The notes: a model not told the origin generated them from the sequence alone. Numbered from the stretch's first letter, positions 25,568-34,926 are shown. The stretch is DNA of 64,000 bases from JAEWWD01 sp964440115 (GCA_964440115.1 CAYTPV010000004.1:186001-250000); one strand, 5' to 3'. Translations and numbers: made by a program.

Positions 25568-26896
25568 ATGAAGGCGCGGTTGGTTCCTGTTTATTTTTCA
25601 GAAGCGAATGAAAGGGAACAAAAAGAGTTCCAGCAACAAATGGAGCGTCTGCTAGGGTTCTATTCAGATGTGGCAGAGTTCCTGCCCCCCGTCTGCCTTG
25701 GGCAGGATCTTCCAGAAGCGGATGCTGTATTATTCCCGCAGCTTATATTTGCGGCGTTTCGGCACAATGATATTTTTGAGCAGATTAAACTCCCTATTGT
25801 GGTGCTCACTTCACGCTTTGGTACGGTGGAAATGTGGGATTGGGAGATTGTCACCTACTTGCGGGATATTGGCTGTAATGTGTTCTCGCCTTATACCGTG
25901 GAGCTTGCAAAGACCATACTGCGTGCCATCGCGGTGAAAAAGAGCCTTAAGGACGGCGCAAAGTTCCTTATGTTCCAGGATACGCCGGGCGAAGGCATGC
26001 AGGCGAACATTTTCAAGCGCTTTTACTGGTGGGAGCAGGAAAGCACGGACACCATGCAGGATGTGTTCGGTTTAAAGCTCATCTACCGCAGCTGGAAGGA
26101 ACTTAACGACCGCGCACGCAAAATTTCTGATGAAGAGGCTGCAAAGGTTTGTGCGGACTGGGATATCAACCAAGAAGGCGTATGCCAAAAGAATTATTAC
26201 AAGGCCGTCAAGGTTTATATAGCCGTGAAGGAAACTATAGCAGAAATCGGGGATGTCGCGGGTGTGGGTTCTAACTGCCTCAACGAATCCTTCCACTGCG
26301 ATACCACGCCCTGCCTTGCATGGAATATGCTCTTTGAACGCGATAACATTATCTGGGCATGCGAAGGTGATACACTCACGCTTCTTTCTACCTATATTCT
26401 ATATCGTTCCATGGAACAGCCCATCATGATGACCAACCTCTATCCCTTTTTGGTGGGAATGGCGGCGCTTGCTCATGAAAAAATCGATCGTTTTCCGGAT
26501 ATTGCAGATCCGGACAATCATGCGCTAGGCGTACACTGTGGCTATTTCGGCCTAGTGCCCCGCCAGTTCTGCAGCGAATGGACCATGCGCCCAAAGGTCC
26601 TCGAAATTGTCAGCGACGACGCCATAGTACTCGACGGCCGCCTGCCGGTCGGACCTGTGACGCTTGCAAAAATCTATCCCGGTTTTAAAAAACTTTCCAT
26701 TATTAAGGCGGAAATTGAGAATTACGTACAGTATCCCGGCTCGGATTGCCGCAATGGTGCATTGATCCGATATCAGGACGGCCATAAGGTGATGGATGCG
26801 CTTTCCTCTCACCATTCTCTCATCATCAGCGGCGACGTTACCCCTGCGCTTTTGCAGCTTGCCAAGGTGTTCGGCTGGGAAGCGAACGTGTTATAA
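25568..26896 (+). CDS. L-fucose/L-arabinose isomerase-like protein
   Basis: A 442-residue protein resembling the COG2407 (FucI/AraA-related) family. The central block GVGSNCLNESFHCDTTPCLAWNML followed by WACEGDTLTLLSTYIL parallels the family's substrate-loop and metal-site region with its conserved Glu. A later His-containing block (HCGYFGLV) and a C-terminal ligand-binding barrel follow. True FucI/AraA interconvert aldose and ketose; many COG2407 members are uncharacterised, so the reaction is not certain. The start is the ATG at 25568 after GGGAGGG; an upstream in-frame ATG lacks one. It is a single gene ahead of the LacI operon and may feed the same sugar pathway. Confidence 0.6.
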   Translation: MKARLVPVYFSEANEREQKEFQQQMERLLGFYSDVAEFLPPVCLGQDLPEADAVLFPQLIFAAFRHNDIFEQIKLPIVVLTSRFGTVEMWDWEIVTYLRDIGCNVFSPYTVELAKTILRAIAVKKSLKDGAKFLMFQDTPGEGMQANIFKRFYWWEQESTDTMQDVFGLKLIYRSWKELNDRARKISDEEAAKVCADWDINQEGVCQKNYYKAVKVYIAVKETIAEIGDVAGVGSNCLNESFHCDTTPCLAWNMLFERDNIIWACEGDTLTLLSTYILYRSMEQPIMMTNLYPFLVGMAALAHEKIDRFPDIADPDNHALGVHCGYFGLVPRQFCSEWTMRPKVLEIVSDDAIVLDGRLPVGPVTLAKIYPGFKKLSIIKAEIENYVQYPGSDCRNGALIRYQDGHKVMDALSSHHSLIISGDVTPALLQLAKVFGWEANVL

Positions 26897-26987
26897 TCGC
26901 GGGTTAATGGCCAAGGTGCGAACTTGCTCAATAGAAGTTGGCGGATTGTATCGTTTTCTATCGTTTTTACATATCTTTTGATATGAC

Positions 26988-27016
26988 TTGACAATAGAAA
27001 CGCACGCTGTTATCAT
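26988..27016 (+). promoter_or_regulatory. Promoter of the LacI/ABC sugar operon
   Basis: TTGACA at 26988-26993, 17-base spacer, TATCAT at 27011-27016. The operator palindrome follows 22 bp downstream, giving a leader of about 150 bases before lacI. Confidence 0.7.
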
Positions 27017-27038
27017 AAATATGAAATTCCTTTGACCA

Positions 27039-27052
27039 TGTAATCGATTACA
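27039..27052 (+). promoter_or_regulatory. LacI-family operator palindrome
   Basis: TGTAATCGATTACA is a perfect 14-bp palindrome with the central CG typical of LacI-family operators, placed just downstream of the promoter. A second copy matching 11 of 14 bases lies at 27136-27149, 24 bp before the lacI start. The pair suggests autoregulation, possibly with looping. Confidence 0.65.
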
Positions 27053-27172
27053 AAAAATATCTCTCTTTTAAATTTGGTTTGAACCAGCGTAGACAATTCT
27101 TGACCTAAACGTGATCGCATAGGACGTTTCTTTGTTGTATCCGATTATATAAAACTCGGAGAGAGGTGTGTC

Positions 27173-28192
27173 ATGGTAACAATTGCGGACGTTGCGCGGG
27201 AAGCCAAGGTATCCGTGGCAACGGTCTCCCGAGTGCTCAACAACAATTCACGGGTCATGCCGGAAACGACACAGCGGGTAGAGGCTGCGATCGAAAAGCT
27301 TTCTTACGAACCGAATATATTGGCGCGCAACTTCCGGAAGAACGAAAGCCGGGTCATCCTCATTCTCGCGCCTAATATTACTAACCCATATTACGCAAAT
27401 ATTTTGACGGGCATAGGTGCCGCGGCCAGAAGGCTCGGTTACAGCGTTATGATCTGTACCACAGGTGGGGAAGGCGCTCAGGAGCTGGAATTCTTAAGTA
27501 TGTTGGCGAAAAAGCGTGCTGATGGCGCGATATTGCTTGCTTCAGTTATGCAGAGCAAGGAACTGGAAAAATACGCAAGGCAATATCCCCTCGTACAATG
27601 TTGTGAGTACGAACCCGGCACAAAAATCGCTCACGTGGCGGTGGATAACTACAAGGCAGCAAGGCGAGCTGTTGAGCATCTTATCAAAACCGGACACTCC
27701 CGTATTGCTACCATCAGCAGCGTGAACGCCTACCCCAGCACGCGTATGCGCTTAAAAGGCTATTTTGACGCGCTGCAGGAAGCGGGCATTTATGCGGGAG
27801 AAGACTATATCCGGTACGGCAGCTTCGATTATAGCTTCCAGAGCGGCATGGTAGCCGCTCAAGGGCTGCTTTCTTTGGAACGAAGGCCAACGGCGATTTT
27901 CTGTATCTCTGATATGTTAGCTCTTGGCGCGATCAACGGCGCACAGACAATGGGCCTGAACGTGCCTGAGGATGTTTCCATTCTGGGTTTTGACGATGTC
28001 GAACATGCAACCATGTTCCGCCCTTACATTACGACTATGGCGCAGCCCTGCTATCAGCTGGGCGAATGCGCGGCAGAGCTGTTATATGACCTTATGCGTG
28101 AGGAAGGCGCAATACGGCCTGAGATCATGCTTCCGTCTGAATTAAAAATCAGGGCAAGCACAAAAAGCAACACCGGGGAGGGTAAACAATGA
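27173..28192 (+). CDS. LacI-family transcriptional regulator of the sugar operon
   Basis: A 339-residue repressor: helix-turn-helix TIADVAREAKVSVATVSRVLNN (residues 3-24), hinge helix ending ILARNFRKNES, then a periplasmic-binding-protein-like sensor (LILAPNITNPYYANIL to SILGFDDVEHATMFRPYITTMAQP). The likely inducer is the sugar imported by the downstream ABC system. GGAGAGAGG precedes the ATG. It overlaps the epimerase gene by 4 bp (ATGA), so regulator and pathway genes form one transcript, negatively controlled through the palindromes at 27039 and 27136. Confidence 0.92.
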   Translation: MVTIADVAREAKVSVATVSRVLNNNSRVMPETTQRVEAAIEKLSYEPNILARNFRKNESRVILILAPNITNPYYANILTGIGAAARRLGYSVMICTTGGEGAQELEFLSMLAKKRADGAILLASVMQSKELEKYARQYPLVQCCEYEPGTKIAHVAVDNYKAARRAVEHLIKTGHSRIATISSVNAYPSTRMRLKGYFDALQEAGIYAGEDYIRYGSFDYSFQSGMVAAQGLLSLERRPTAIFCISDMLALGAINGAQTMGLNVPEDVSILGFDDVEHATMFRPYITTMAQPCYQLGECAAELLYDLMREEGAIRPEIMLPSELKIRASTKSNTGEGKQ

Positions 28193-29034
28193 GAAAGATC
28201 GGCGTCAGTTCGTTTGTATGGGTTTCCCCGTTTCACATGGAAACGCTTAGTCAGCTTGCCCATGCAAAATCCCTGGGCTTTGATATTTATGAAATCGCCG
28301 TGGAGAACCCAAAATTAATCAATATTGAAAAAGTGCGGGAAGAAGCGGATCGCGTCGGAATCGAAGCGACCATTTGCGGCGCTTTCGGCGAAACGCGGGA
28401 TATTTCAAGCCCGGTGGAAGCATACCGTGAAGAGGGAATGGCGTACATCCGAACCCTCATTGACATGGCTGCTGTATGTGGTTCCCCTTATGTGGCAGGT
28501 CCCATGTATGCTGCAGTAGGAAGGGCGCGCCAGGCGACTCCAGAAGAAAAACGGGAACAAACCGCCTATGCCGTAGAGAACCTCAAACACGTGGCGGACT
28601 ATGCCGCAAAGCGAAATGTGGCGCTCGCATTGGAGCCGCTCAACCGCTTTGAAACGGATTTTATGAACACAGTGGAACAAGGGCTGGAGCTTTTGCATTT
28701 GGTAGGCTACGAAAATGCAGGGTTTTTGCTGGATACCTTCCACATGAATATAGAAGAAAAATCTTTGCCCGCCGCCATTCGAATGGCAAAGGGGAGGATA
28801 TTCGATTTTCACTCCTGCGCAAATGACAGGGGAACGCCGGGAGAGGATCATTTCGACTGGATCGCAATCGTCGAAGCACTTGACGACGTGGGCTATCAGG
28901 GCCCCATAGTCATTGAAAGCTTCACTCCGGAAATCAAGGAAATTGCAAAGGCTGTATCCCTCTGGCGTCCGCTCGCTAAGTCTCCGGATGCGCTTGCGCA
29001 ACAAGGATATGCATTTTTGCGCAGTATATTCTAA
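28189..29034 (+). CDS. TIM-barrel sugar epimerase, D-tagatose/D-psicose 3-epimerase-like
   Basis: A 281-residue (beta/alpha)8 protein with the four metal ligands of the ketose 3-epimerase family in the expected places: Glu149 (ALEPLNRFE), Asp182 (LLDTFHMN), His208 (DFHSCAND) and Glu243 (VIESF). The spacing matches D-tagatose 3-epimerase almost exactly, so C3 epimerisation of a free ketose is the best guess; related isomerases or 3-keto-sugar enzymes share the fold. It is translated from an ATG overlapping the lacI stop. Confidence 0.82.
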   Translation: MRKIGVSSFVWVSPFHMETLSQLAHAKSLGFDIYEIAVENPKLINIEKVREEADRVGIEATICGAFGETRDISSPVEAYREEGMAYIRTLIDMAAVCGSPYVAGPMYAAVGRARQATPEEKREQTAYAVENLKHVADYAAKRNVALALEPLNRFETDFMNTVEQGLELLHLVGYENAGFLLDTFHMNIEEKSLPAAIRMAKGRIFDFHSCANDRGTPGEDHFDWIAIVEALDDVGYQGPIVIESFTPEIKEIAKAVSLWRPLAKSPDALAQQGYAFLRSIF

Positions 29035-29119
29035 CCCGCCCTAATTGGAAGGGACTACCATATAGATCAAAGCTTGGCCTTAGGCTAAGAAAGCAAAAAT
29101 CATACAGGAGGTAAGAAAA

Positions 29120-30154
29120 ATGAAGAAACTTCTGGCCATCGCACTTTGCCTCGCCATGGTGCTTGGCGCCGTAGCATGCGCTGCTCCCGCCGCGCCTGCT
29201 AAGCCTGAAGCGCCTGCGGCAACCGAGGCACCTGCAGCGGCAACCGAGGCCCCCGCAGCGACTGAAGCTCCAGCTGCTGAAGCACCCCTCGTAGGCATCT
29301 CCGTACCCAATAACCCCACTGGCTGGGTTGCGGCTGTGCAGTGGTCCGCAAAGCAGACAGCCGACCAGCTTGGCCTTAACTATCGCCTTGTTGCTTCTGA
29401 GAATGCGAACGACCAGGCCAACCAGATCGATGAACTCATCAGCATGGGCTGCAAGTACATCGTGCTCTTCCCCCAGAACGACGAGCTCGCAGTTGCCGCG
29501 CAGAAGATTATGGACGCGGGCATCGTTCTCGTCAACTTCGACCGCACCTTGGGCAGCGTTGTTCCCAACTACTATGTTGCGGGCAGCAATTCTCAGATGG
29601 GTACGCTCGGCGGTGAATACATCGTCGATAAGCTTGGCGGCAAGGGTAAAGTCGTCATCATGAACATCCCCAACTACGGCGCAATCTTCACCGAGCGCGT
29701 TGATGCCTTCAAGGCAGTTGCGGCCAAAAACCCTGGCATCGAGATCCTGGGCGAATACGCTTCCGACAACGGCGCGCCTGAGACCGTTCTCCCGGTCATG
29801 AGCGACGTTCTCACCAAGCATGCGCAGATCGACGCCATCTACTCCACCGACGATGAAATGTCCAAGGGCATCCTGCAGGCCATTAAAGAAGCTGGCCGTA
29901 CGGACATCAAGGTCATCACCGGCGGCGGCGGCGACAAGAGCTACTTCAAGATGATGGACGAATATCCGGATATCTGGGTTTCCTCCCAGACCTATCCCCC
30001 GTACATGATGGCGGATTGCGTCAAACTGGTGGATGGCCTTATCAAAGGTCAGACCTATGAAGCCAAGACCATCATCCCGGCAGAGTGCGTCGATCGCACC
30101 AACTACAAGGATTACATGACTGCACACGGCATCACCGAAGCTGCTCCCTATTAA
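29120..30154 (+). CDS. Sugar ABC transporter substrate-binding lipoprotein
   Basis: A 344-residue lipoprotein: signal peptide MKKLLAIALCLAMVLGAVAC with lipobox cysteine at residue 20, an Ala/Pro/Glu-rich linker to about residue 55, then a type I (ribose/galactose-like) binding domain (GISVPNNPTGWVAAVQWSAK, LFPQNDELAVAAQKIMDAGI, NFDRTLGS). It captures a sugar outside the membrane and delivers it to the permease at 31788. The ligand is unknown; rare-sugar and inositol-type binders look similar. AGGAGG precedes the ATG. Confidence 0.92.
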   Translation: MKKLLAIALCLAMVLGAVACAAPAAPAKPEAPAATEAPAAATEAPAATEAPAAEAPLVGISVPNNPTGWVAAVQWSAKQTADQLGLNYRLVASENANDQANQIDELISMGCKYIVLFPQNDELAVAAQKIMDAGIVLVNFDRTLGSVVPNYYVAGSNSQMGTLGGEYIVDKLGGKGKVVIMNIPNYGAIFTERVDAFKAVAAKNPGIEILGEYASDNGAPETVLPVMSDVLTKHAQIDAIYSTDDEMSKGILQAIKEAGRTDIKVITGGGGDKSYFKMMDEYPDIWVSSQTYPPYMMADCVKLVDGLIKGQTYEAKTIIPAECVDRTNYKDYMTAHGITEAAPY

Positions 30155-30176
30155 TCAACGTTAACCTCAAAATATG

Positions 30177-30202
30177 CCGGGCGGAGCTTTAGCTCCGCCC
30201 GG
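30177..30202 (+). terminator. Strong intra-operon hairpin after the binding-protein gene
   Basis: Perfect 11-bp GC-rich stem (30177-30187 with 30192-30202), loop TTTA, no T-tract. It lies between the binding protein and ATPase genes, where such stems usually stabilise the upstream mRNA so that the binding protein is made in excess. Probably a processing/stability element rather than a true terminator. Confidence 0.6.
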
Positions 30203-30259
30203 ATATCCCAACAGCCTATCTCCCTTTATTCGAGGGAAAGCAGAGGAGTGTACAGCATT

Positions 30260-31771
30260 ATGGAATGCGCATTGAAAATGAGCAATATCGTCAAGAGTTA
30301 TGGCGGTGTTGTAGTGGTAAAGAACGTAGACTTTGAGGTGCGCAAGGGTGAAATCCATGCGCTTCTTGGTGAGAACGGCGCAGGAAAAACCACTCTGATG
30401 AATATTCTGGGCGGTGTCACCCAGATGGACAGCGGCAATATCGCCTTGTTTGGGGAAAGCGTGCGCATTAGTACGCCCGCAGAATCCCAGGCACTGGGCG
30501 TTGCATTTATACATCAGGAGCTCAACGTTGTAAACGATCTTACCGTTTATGAAAACATGTTTTTGGGGTATGAGCTCCGTACCAAATTCGGAAATATGGA
30601 CGTCAAGCGCATGTGCGAAGAAACGCGCAGGATGTTTGACCACATGCATGTGGATATTGACCCCAGAGCGATGATGCGGGATCTGGCAACCTCCTATAAG
30701 CAGATTGTGGAGATTGCAAAATCGGTTCTTCGAAACGCGCGCATTATCATCATGGATGAGCCCACCACGTCGCTTACGAAGGCGGAAACGGAAAACGTAT
30801 TCGCCATCATGCGGGGTCTTACCAAGGACCACGACGCAACCATCATATTCATTTCTCATAAGCTCAATGAGGTTGTAGAGTTCTGCGACAGTTACACAGT
30901 GCTCCGTAACGGTGAAAAGGTGTCCGACGGTTACATCATGCAGGAGAACGGTACAAAAACATCACAGGCTGAAATCGCGCGTATGATGGTTGGCCACGAG
31001 GTGTTGGGTGTTCAGGTCTACAAACCTCACGAAATTGGGGATGTCGTACTGGAAATCAAGGATTTTTGCTTGGGCGACTTGGTGCGAAATATGAATTTCA
31101 CGCTGCGCAAAGGCGAAATCCTGGGCATTACGGGCCTCTTGGGGGACGGCAAGGAAGAGCTTGTGCGCGCCATATTCGGTGATCTTCAACACACTAGTGG
31201 GCAGATATTGAAATCCGGGCAGGAGATGCGGCACAAGCATCCCTCTCAGGCAAAAAAAGCAGGGTTTGGATATCTTCCAAGTAACCGCAAAGAAAACGCA
31301 ATCATCAAAGATCTTTCCGTGCAGGAGAACATGACCATCGTCACGCTCGAAGACTGTACGAAAGGTCTGACGCTTGTACGAAAAAAAGAATTGAACATCG
31401 CGCAGGAATATAAAAAGCGCCTGAGCATTAAGGTGGAGTCCTTTGGCAACCTCATCACCAGCCTTTCGGGCGGCAACCAACAGAAGGTCGTGCTTTCCAA
31501 ATGGCTCAACGCTAAGCCGGATATTATGATCCTCTCTAATCCCACGCAGGGCGTGGACGTTGGCGCGAAAAACGAAATTTACTCTCTGATCATGGATCTT
31601 GCCAAGGAGGGTATGAGCATCATCGTAACCTCCGGCGAGGTACAGGAAATATTAAAGCTTTGCGACCGGGTGCTCGTCATGTATCACGGGGAACTCAAGG
31701 GTGAGCTTGATCGGCACGAGATCACGGAAGAATCCATCATGATCCTTTCCACCGGTGGAACCTTAGATTAA
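30260..31771 (+). CDS. Sugar ABC transporter ATPase, tandem NBD (RbsA/MglA-like)
   Basis: About 503 residues with two ATPase halves. NBD1 has an intact Walker A (GENGAGKTT) and Walker B (IIIMDEPTTSL). NBD2 has a modified Walker A (GLLGDGKEE), an intact signature (LSGGNQQKVVLSKWL), but Walker B reads MILSNPTQGVDVG, with Ser and Asn where the metal-binding Asp and catalytic Glu normally stand. NBD2 is therefore probably unable to hydrolyse ATP. The ATG at 30260 is used; a GTG 12 bases earlier touches the GAGGAG sequence. It energises the permease encoded next. Confidence 0.93.
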   Translation: MECALKMSNIVKSYGGVVVVKNVDFEVRKGEIHALLGENGAGKTTLMNILGGVTQMDSGNIALFGESVRISTPAESQALGVAFIHQELNVVNDLTVYENMFLGYELRTKFGNMDVKRMCEETRRMFDHMHVDIDPRAMMRDLATSYKQIVEIAKSVLRNARIIIMDEPTTSLTKAETENVFAIMRGLTKDHDATIIFISHKLNEVVEFCDSYTVLRNGEKVSDGYIMQENGTKTSQAEIARMMVGHEVLGVQVYKPHEIGDVVLEIKDFCLGDLVRNMNFTLRKGEILGITGLLGDGKEELVRAIFGDLQHTSGQILKSGQEMRHKHPSQAKKAGFGYLPSNRKENAIIKDLSVQENMTIVTLEDCTKGLTLVRKKELNIAQEYKKRLSIKVESFGNLITSLSGGNQQKVVLSKWLNAKPDIMILSNPTQGVDVGAKNEIYSLIMDLAKEGMSIIVTSGEVQEILKLCDRVLVMYHGELKGELDRHEITEESIMILSTGGTLD

Positions 31772-31787
31772 CGAAGGAGACACAATT

Positions 31788-32756
31788 ATGCCTACCACAA
31801 AAAACAATAAGTCCAGTCTGATTTGGAAGACATTAATGGGCGAATACAGTATCGTGCTGGTTGCAGTCGTAATGGTGTTGATTGCAACATTGCTCGAAGG
31901 CCAAACCTTTATGACGGGCAAAAACTTCATCAACATTCTGCGCAACAACTCGGTGCAGGGCATTATCGCGTTCGGCATGTCCTTCGTCATTATCTCGGGC
32001 AATATCGATCTTTCCGTCGGTTCGCAGTTGGTTGTGGTCGGTATCGTATGTCTGGCGATATTGAACGCCACAGGAAGCATTGTTTTAGCGATCCTAGTTG
32101 CCGTGGTCACGAGTTGCGTGCTCTCCACTATCACCGGGTTAATCGTTACCAAGGGCCGCGTTCCTTCGTTCATCGTGACGCTGGGTATGCAGTACGTGCT
32201 GCGCTCCGTCTCCATATTTGCAATGGACGCGCGCGGTATCACAGGTCAAGTACAGGCCTTCCAGGATATTTCGAACTTTAGCCTCGGCGGATGGCTGCCG
32301 ATGCCTATCATCTACTTCGCGGTCATGTTCGCAATTTATCTCTATATATCCAAATATACGGTTCTTGGCCGCCGCATCTATGCAGTAGGCTCCAACGAAA
32401 AGGCCACGCGCCTCTCGGGTATCAATACGGACATGATCAAGATCATTTCCTTTGTCATCTTGGGTATTGCCGTAGCAGTAGCCGCTGTTACCGAGGCTTC
32501 CCGCATGAACTCCATCAACTCCACGTCCTCCGGTACGTCCTATGAGCTCAACGCCATCGCCATGGCGGTGGTCGGCGGTATCTCCATGCAGGGCGGCAAG
32601 GGCAACATGGTGGGGACATTGTTCGGTATCTTCATACTGGGTATTATCAACAACATTCTGACGCTGGTCGGTATGAACGTGTACCTCGTCAACGCAGTCA
32701 AGGGCGCGATCATCATATTCGCAGTACTGCTCCAGCGCAAGGACAGGGAGAATTAA
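31788..32756 (+). CDS. Sugar ABC transporter permease (RbsC-like)
   Basis: A 322-residue membrane protein with about 8-10 transmembrane segments. ISGNIDLSVGSQL is the family hallmark (SGGIDLSVG in RbsC), and YAVGSNEKATRLSGI followed by EASRMNS is the conserved cytoplasmic coupling region. It forms the homodimeric channel of the importer with the tandem ATPase and the lipoprotein. GGAGACACAATT precedes the ATG, 16 bp after the ATPase stop. Confidence 0.94.
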   Translation: MPTTKNNKSSLIWKTLMGEYSIVLVAVVMVLIATLLEGQTFMTGKNFINILRNNSVQGIIAFGMSFVIISGNIDLSVGSQLVVVGIVCLAILNATGSIVLAILVAVVTSCVLSTITGLIVTKGRVPSFIVTLGMQYVLRSVSIFAMDARGITGQVQAFQDISNFSLGGWLPMPIIYFAVMFAIYLYISKYTVLGRRIYAVGSNEKATRLSGINTDMIKIISFVILGIAVAVAAVTEASRMNSINSTSSGTSYELNAIAMAVVGGISMQGGKGNMVGTLFGIFILGIINNILTLVGMNVYLVNAVKGAIIIFAVLLQRKDREN

Positions 32757-32848
32757 TTCTCTTCCGTCCAAGAAACGGGTATTGAAAATAGGTTAAACTG
32801 GCATGTATTCTGCCTGAATGAAAAAATAAAAACAGGAGGATGTAGGAT

Positions 32849-33709
32849 ATGAAGATTGGAATCGACAGCTATTGCTACCACAGGTTGTTTGGTGAGGTCT
32901 ATGATTTTCAGGAAAAGCCTGAAAAGCTTGCGACCGTAGACGATTTCCTGAGCTTTGCAAAGGAACTTGACGTGGACGGCGTTTCGCTTGAAACTTGCTT
33001 CCTTCCGAGCCTTGAGGATAGTTACCTCAAGGAGCTTGGCGCAAAGATCAAGGAAATGGGCTTTGATACCGTTTTCGCCTGGGGCCACCCCAATGGATTG
33101 GAGCGCGGCTTGAACCAGGAAGCGTTTGAAGAAATGAAAGCGCTCATTCCCAAGACCCGTCTGCTGGGTACCGACGTCATGCGCATCACCGGCTCCGCGT
33201 TCGACTGGCGGCACGAAAACCACCGCGACCATATCGCGCGCCTTGTACCTCAGTACAAGGAAGCCGTTAAGATCGCGGAAGACCATGGCGTAAGGCTGGC
33301 GGCGGAAAACCATATCGATTATACGTCCGACGAGATGCTTGAGATCATCGAAAAGGTCGGCTCTCCTAATTTCGGTATCAACTTTGATACGGGTAACTTC
33401 CTGCGCTTGCTGGATGATCCTGTAGCCGGTATGGAAAAGCTTGCTCCTTACGTATTCTCCACGCACATTAAGGACCTGAAGCTCCATCCCACCGCGCGCC
33501 CCACGGATTGGTTCTTCTTCTGCGGCGTACCCGTCGGCTTTGGTATGGTAGACAACATGAAGCTGGCCGAGCTCTTGAGCAAAGCCGGATATAAGGGTTT
33601 CCTGGCCGTAGAAATCGATGCGCCCGCGCCTGAATGGCTGGGCATGGAACAGGAAGCGATTGCCGTCTCCGTGAAAAATCTCAAGAAGATCGGCGCTCAG
33701 TTCAAATAA
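32849..33709 (+). CDS. TIM-barrel sugar phosphate isomerase/epimerase
   Basis: A 286-residue xylose-isomerase-like TIM barrel (AP endonuclease 2 superfamily). Candidate metal ligands are present: Glu in AAENHIDY, Asp in INFDTGN, His in STHIKDLK and Glu in AVEIDAP. It differs clearly from the epimerase at 28189, so the two probably act at different steps. Barrel proteins of this type paired with Gfo/Idh/MocA dehydrogenases (next gene) act on keto-sugars, inosols, or 3-keto-glycosides in known systems. AGGAGG precedes the start. Confidence 0.8.
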   Translation: MKIGIDSYCYHRLFGEVYDFQEKPEKLATVDDFLSFAKELDVDGVSLETCFLPSLEDSYLKELGAKIKEMGFDTVFAWGHPNGLERGLNQEAFEEMKALIPKTRLLGTDVMRITGSAFDWRHENHRDHIARLVPQYKEAVKIAEDHGVRLAAENHIDYTSDEMLEIIEKVGSPNFGINFDTGNFLRLLDDPVAGMEKLAPYVFSTHIKDLKLHPTARPTDWFFFCGVPVGFGMVDNMKLAELLSKAGYKGFLAVEIDAPAPEWLGMEQEAIAVSVKNLKKIGAQFK

Positions 33710-33733
33710 GCTACCAGGACGGGAGGGACAGCC

Positions 33734-34903
33734 ATGAAAAAGAAAATCAATGTCGCCATGATCGGCGGCGGATTTATGGGCAAGGCGCACAGCAATGCGT
33801 GGCTAAGGGTAAACGAGTTCTTTGATGCTGATTTTCAGCCCGTTTTGAAAGTCATCGCGGGCAACAAGACAAACCTTGACTCATTTAAAGAGCGTTGGGG
33901 CTACGAGGAAGTCACTTACGATTGGCGCACCATTATGGAGCGCGCAGATATTGACGTTGTGGACATCGGCACCCCCACATTCGAGCACAAGGAAATGGTT
34001 ATCGCCGCAGCCAAGGCTGGTAAGCACATCGTATGCGAAAAGCCGTTCACGCTCACCTATCCTGATGCAAAGGAGATGCTTCAGGCCGTAAAAGAAGCCG
34101 GAGTGGTGCATTACCTCAACCATAATTACCGCAGGGTGCCTGCTGTGGCCTATGCCAAGAAGCTCATCGAGGACGGCCGTCTTGGAACTATATTCCACTG
34201 GCGCGGCGCGTATCTGCAGGATTGGATCACCGATCCCAATTTCCCGCTCTCGTGGCAACTGAGAAAAGAATGCGCAGGCGGTGGACCGCTCTACGATCTG
34301 ACATCGCACGCCATGGACTTGGCGAGGTTTTTGATCGGAGAGCCGGAGGCGGTGACGGCGGTGAACAAGACCATTATCAAAGAACGACCCCTGCCCGGCG
34401 TGGGCGCTACCGCCTTTTCCTCTGGGACGGGTACGGATACAAGCTCCTATGTGCCTGTCACGGTGGATGACGCTTCATTTACCATTGCTGAATTCAAAAA
34501 CGGCGTGCTGGGCAGCGTGGAAACTTCTCGCTTTGCCACCGGCCGTAAGAACTACAATACATTTGAGGTGTACGGAAGTAAGGGCTCCCTGCGCTTTGAT
34601 TTGGAGCGCATGAACGAATTGGAGTTCCTAGATGCAACAGAACCCGGGGTGGAGCAGGGCTTCAGGCGCGTACTTGTGACCGAGGCGGATCATCCGTATC
34701 TTTCCGCTTGGTGGCCCTCTGGTCACATCATTGGCTATGAGCATACGTTTGTCAACGCCTTCTACGATTTCTTGAAGGCAGTTGCTGGCAAAGCGCCCGT
34801 CACGCCGGATTTCAACGATGGTGCGCAGATCATCCGCATACTCGAGGCTATTAAAAAGTCGTCTGACGAAGGCCGCAGGGTAGTCGTGGAAGAAATCCAA
34901 TAA
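33734..34903 (+). CDS. Gfo/Idh/MocA family NAD(P)-dependent oxidoreductase
   Basis: A 389-residue sugar dehydrogenase. The Rossmann motif GGGFMGKAHSNAW starts the protein, the catalytic-lysine motif CEKPFTLT lies near residue 100, and the C-terminal alpha/beta domain carries the substrate His region (DLTSHAMDLARFL). It oxidises a hydroxyl of a sugar, sugar phosphate or glycoside using NAD(P)+. It is 24 bp after the TIM-barrel gene; the pair is a recurring unit in inositol-like and keto-glycoside pathways. Substrate not assignable. Confidence 0.87.
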   Translation: MKKKINVAMIGGGFMGKAHSNAWLRVNEFFDADFQPVLKVIAGNKTNLDSFKERWGYEEVTYDWRTIMERADIDVVDIGTPTFEHKEMVIAAAKAGKHIVCEKPFTLTYPDAKEMLQAVKEAGVVHYLNHNYRRVPAVAYAKKLIEDGRLGTIFHWRGAYLQDWITDPNFPLSWQLRKECAGGGPLYDLTSHAMDLARFLIGEPEAVTAVNKTIIKERPLPGVGATAFSSGTGTDTSSYVPVTVDDASFTIAEFKNGVLGSVETSRFATGRKNYNTFEVYGSKGSLRFDLERMNELEFLDATEPGVEQGFRRVLVTEADHPYLSAWWPSGHIIGYEHTFVNAFYDFLKAVAGKAPVTPDFNDGAQIIRILEAIKKSSDEGRRVVVEEIQ

Positions 34904-34926
34904 CATTCAATATTACATGGCGTGTT

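Noticed and set aside
29080..29320. Alanine-rich frame on the strand opposite the binding-protein gene
   Set aside because: It mirrors the Ala/Pro/Glu linker of the lipoprotein and has no ribosome binding site; a compositional shadow.
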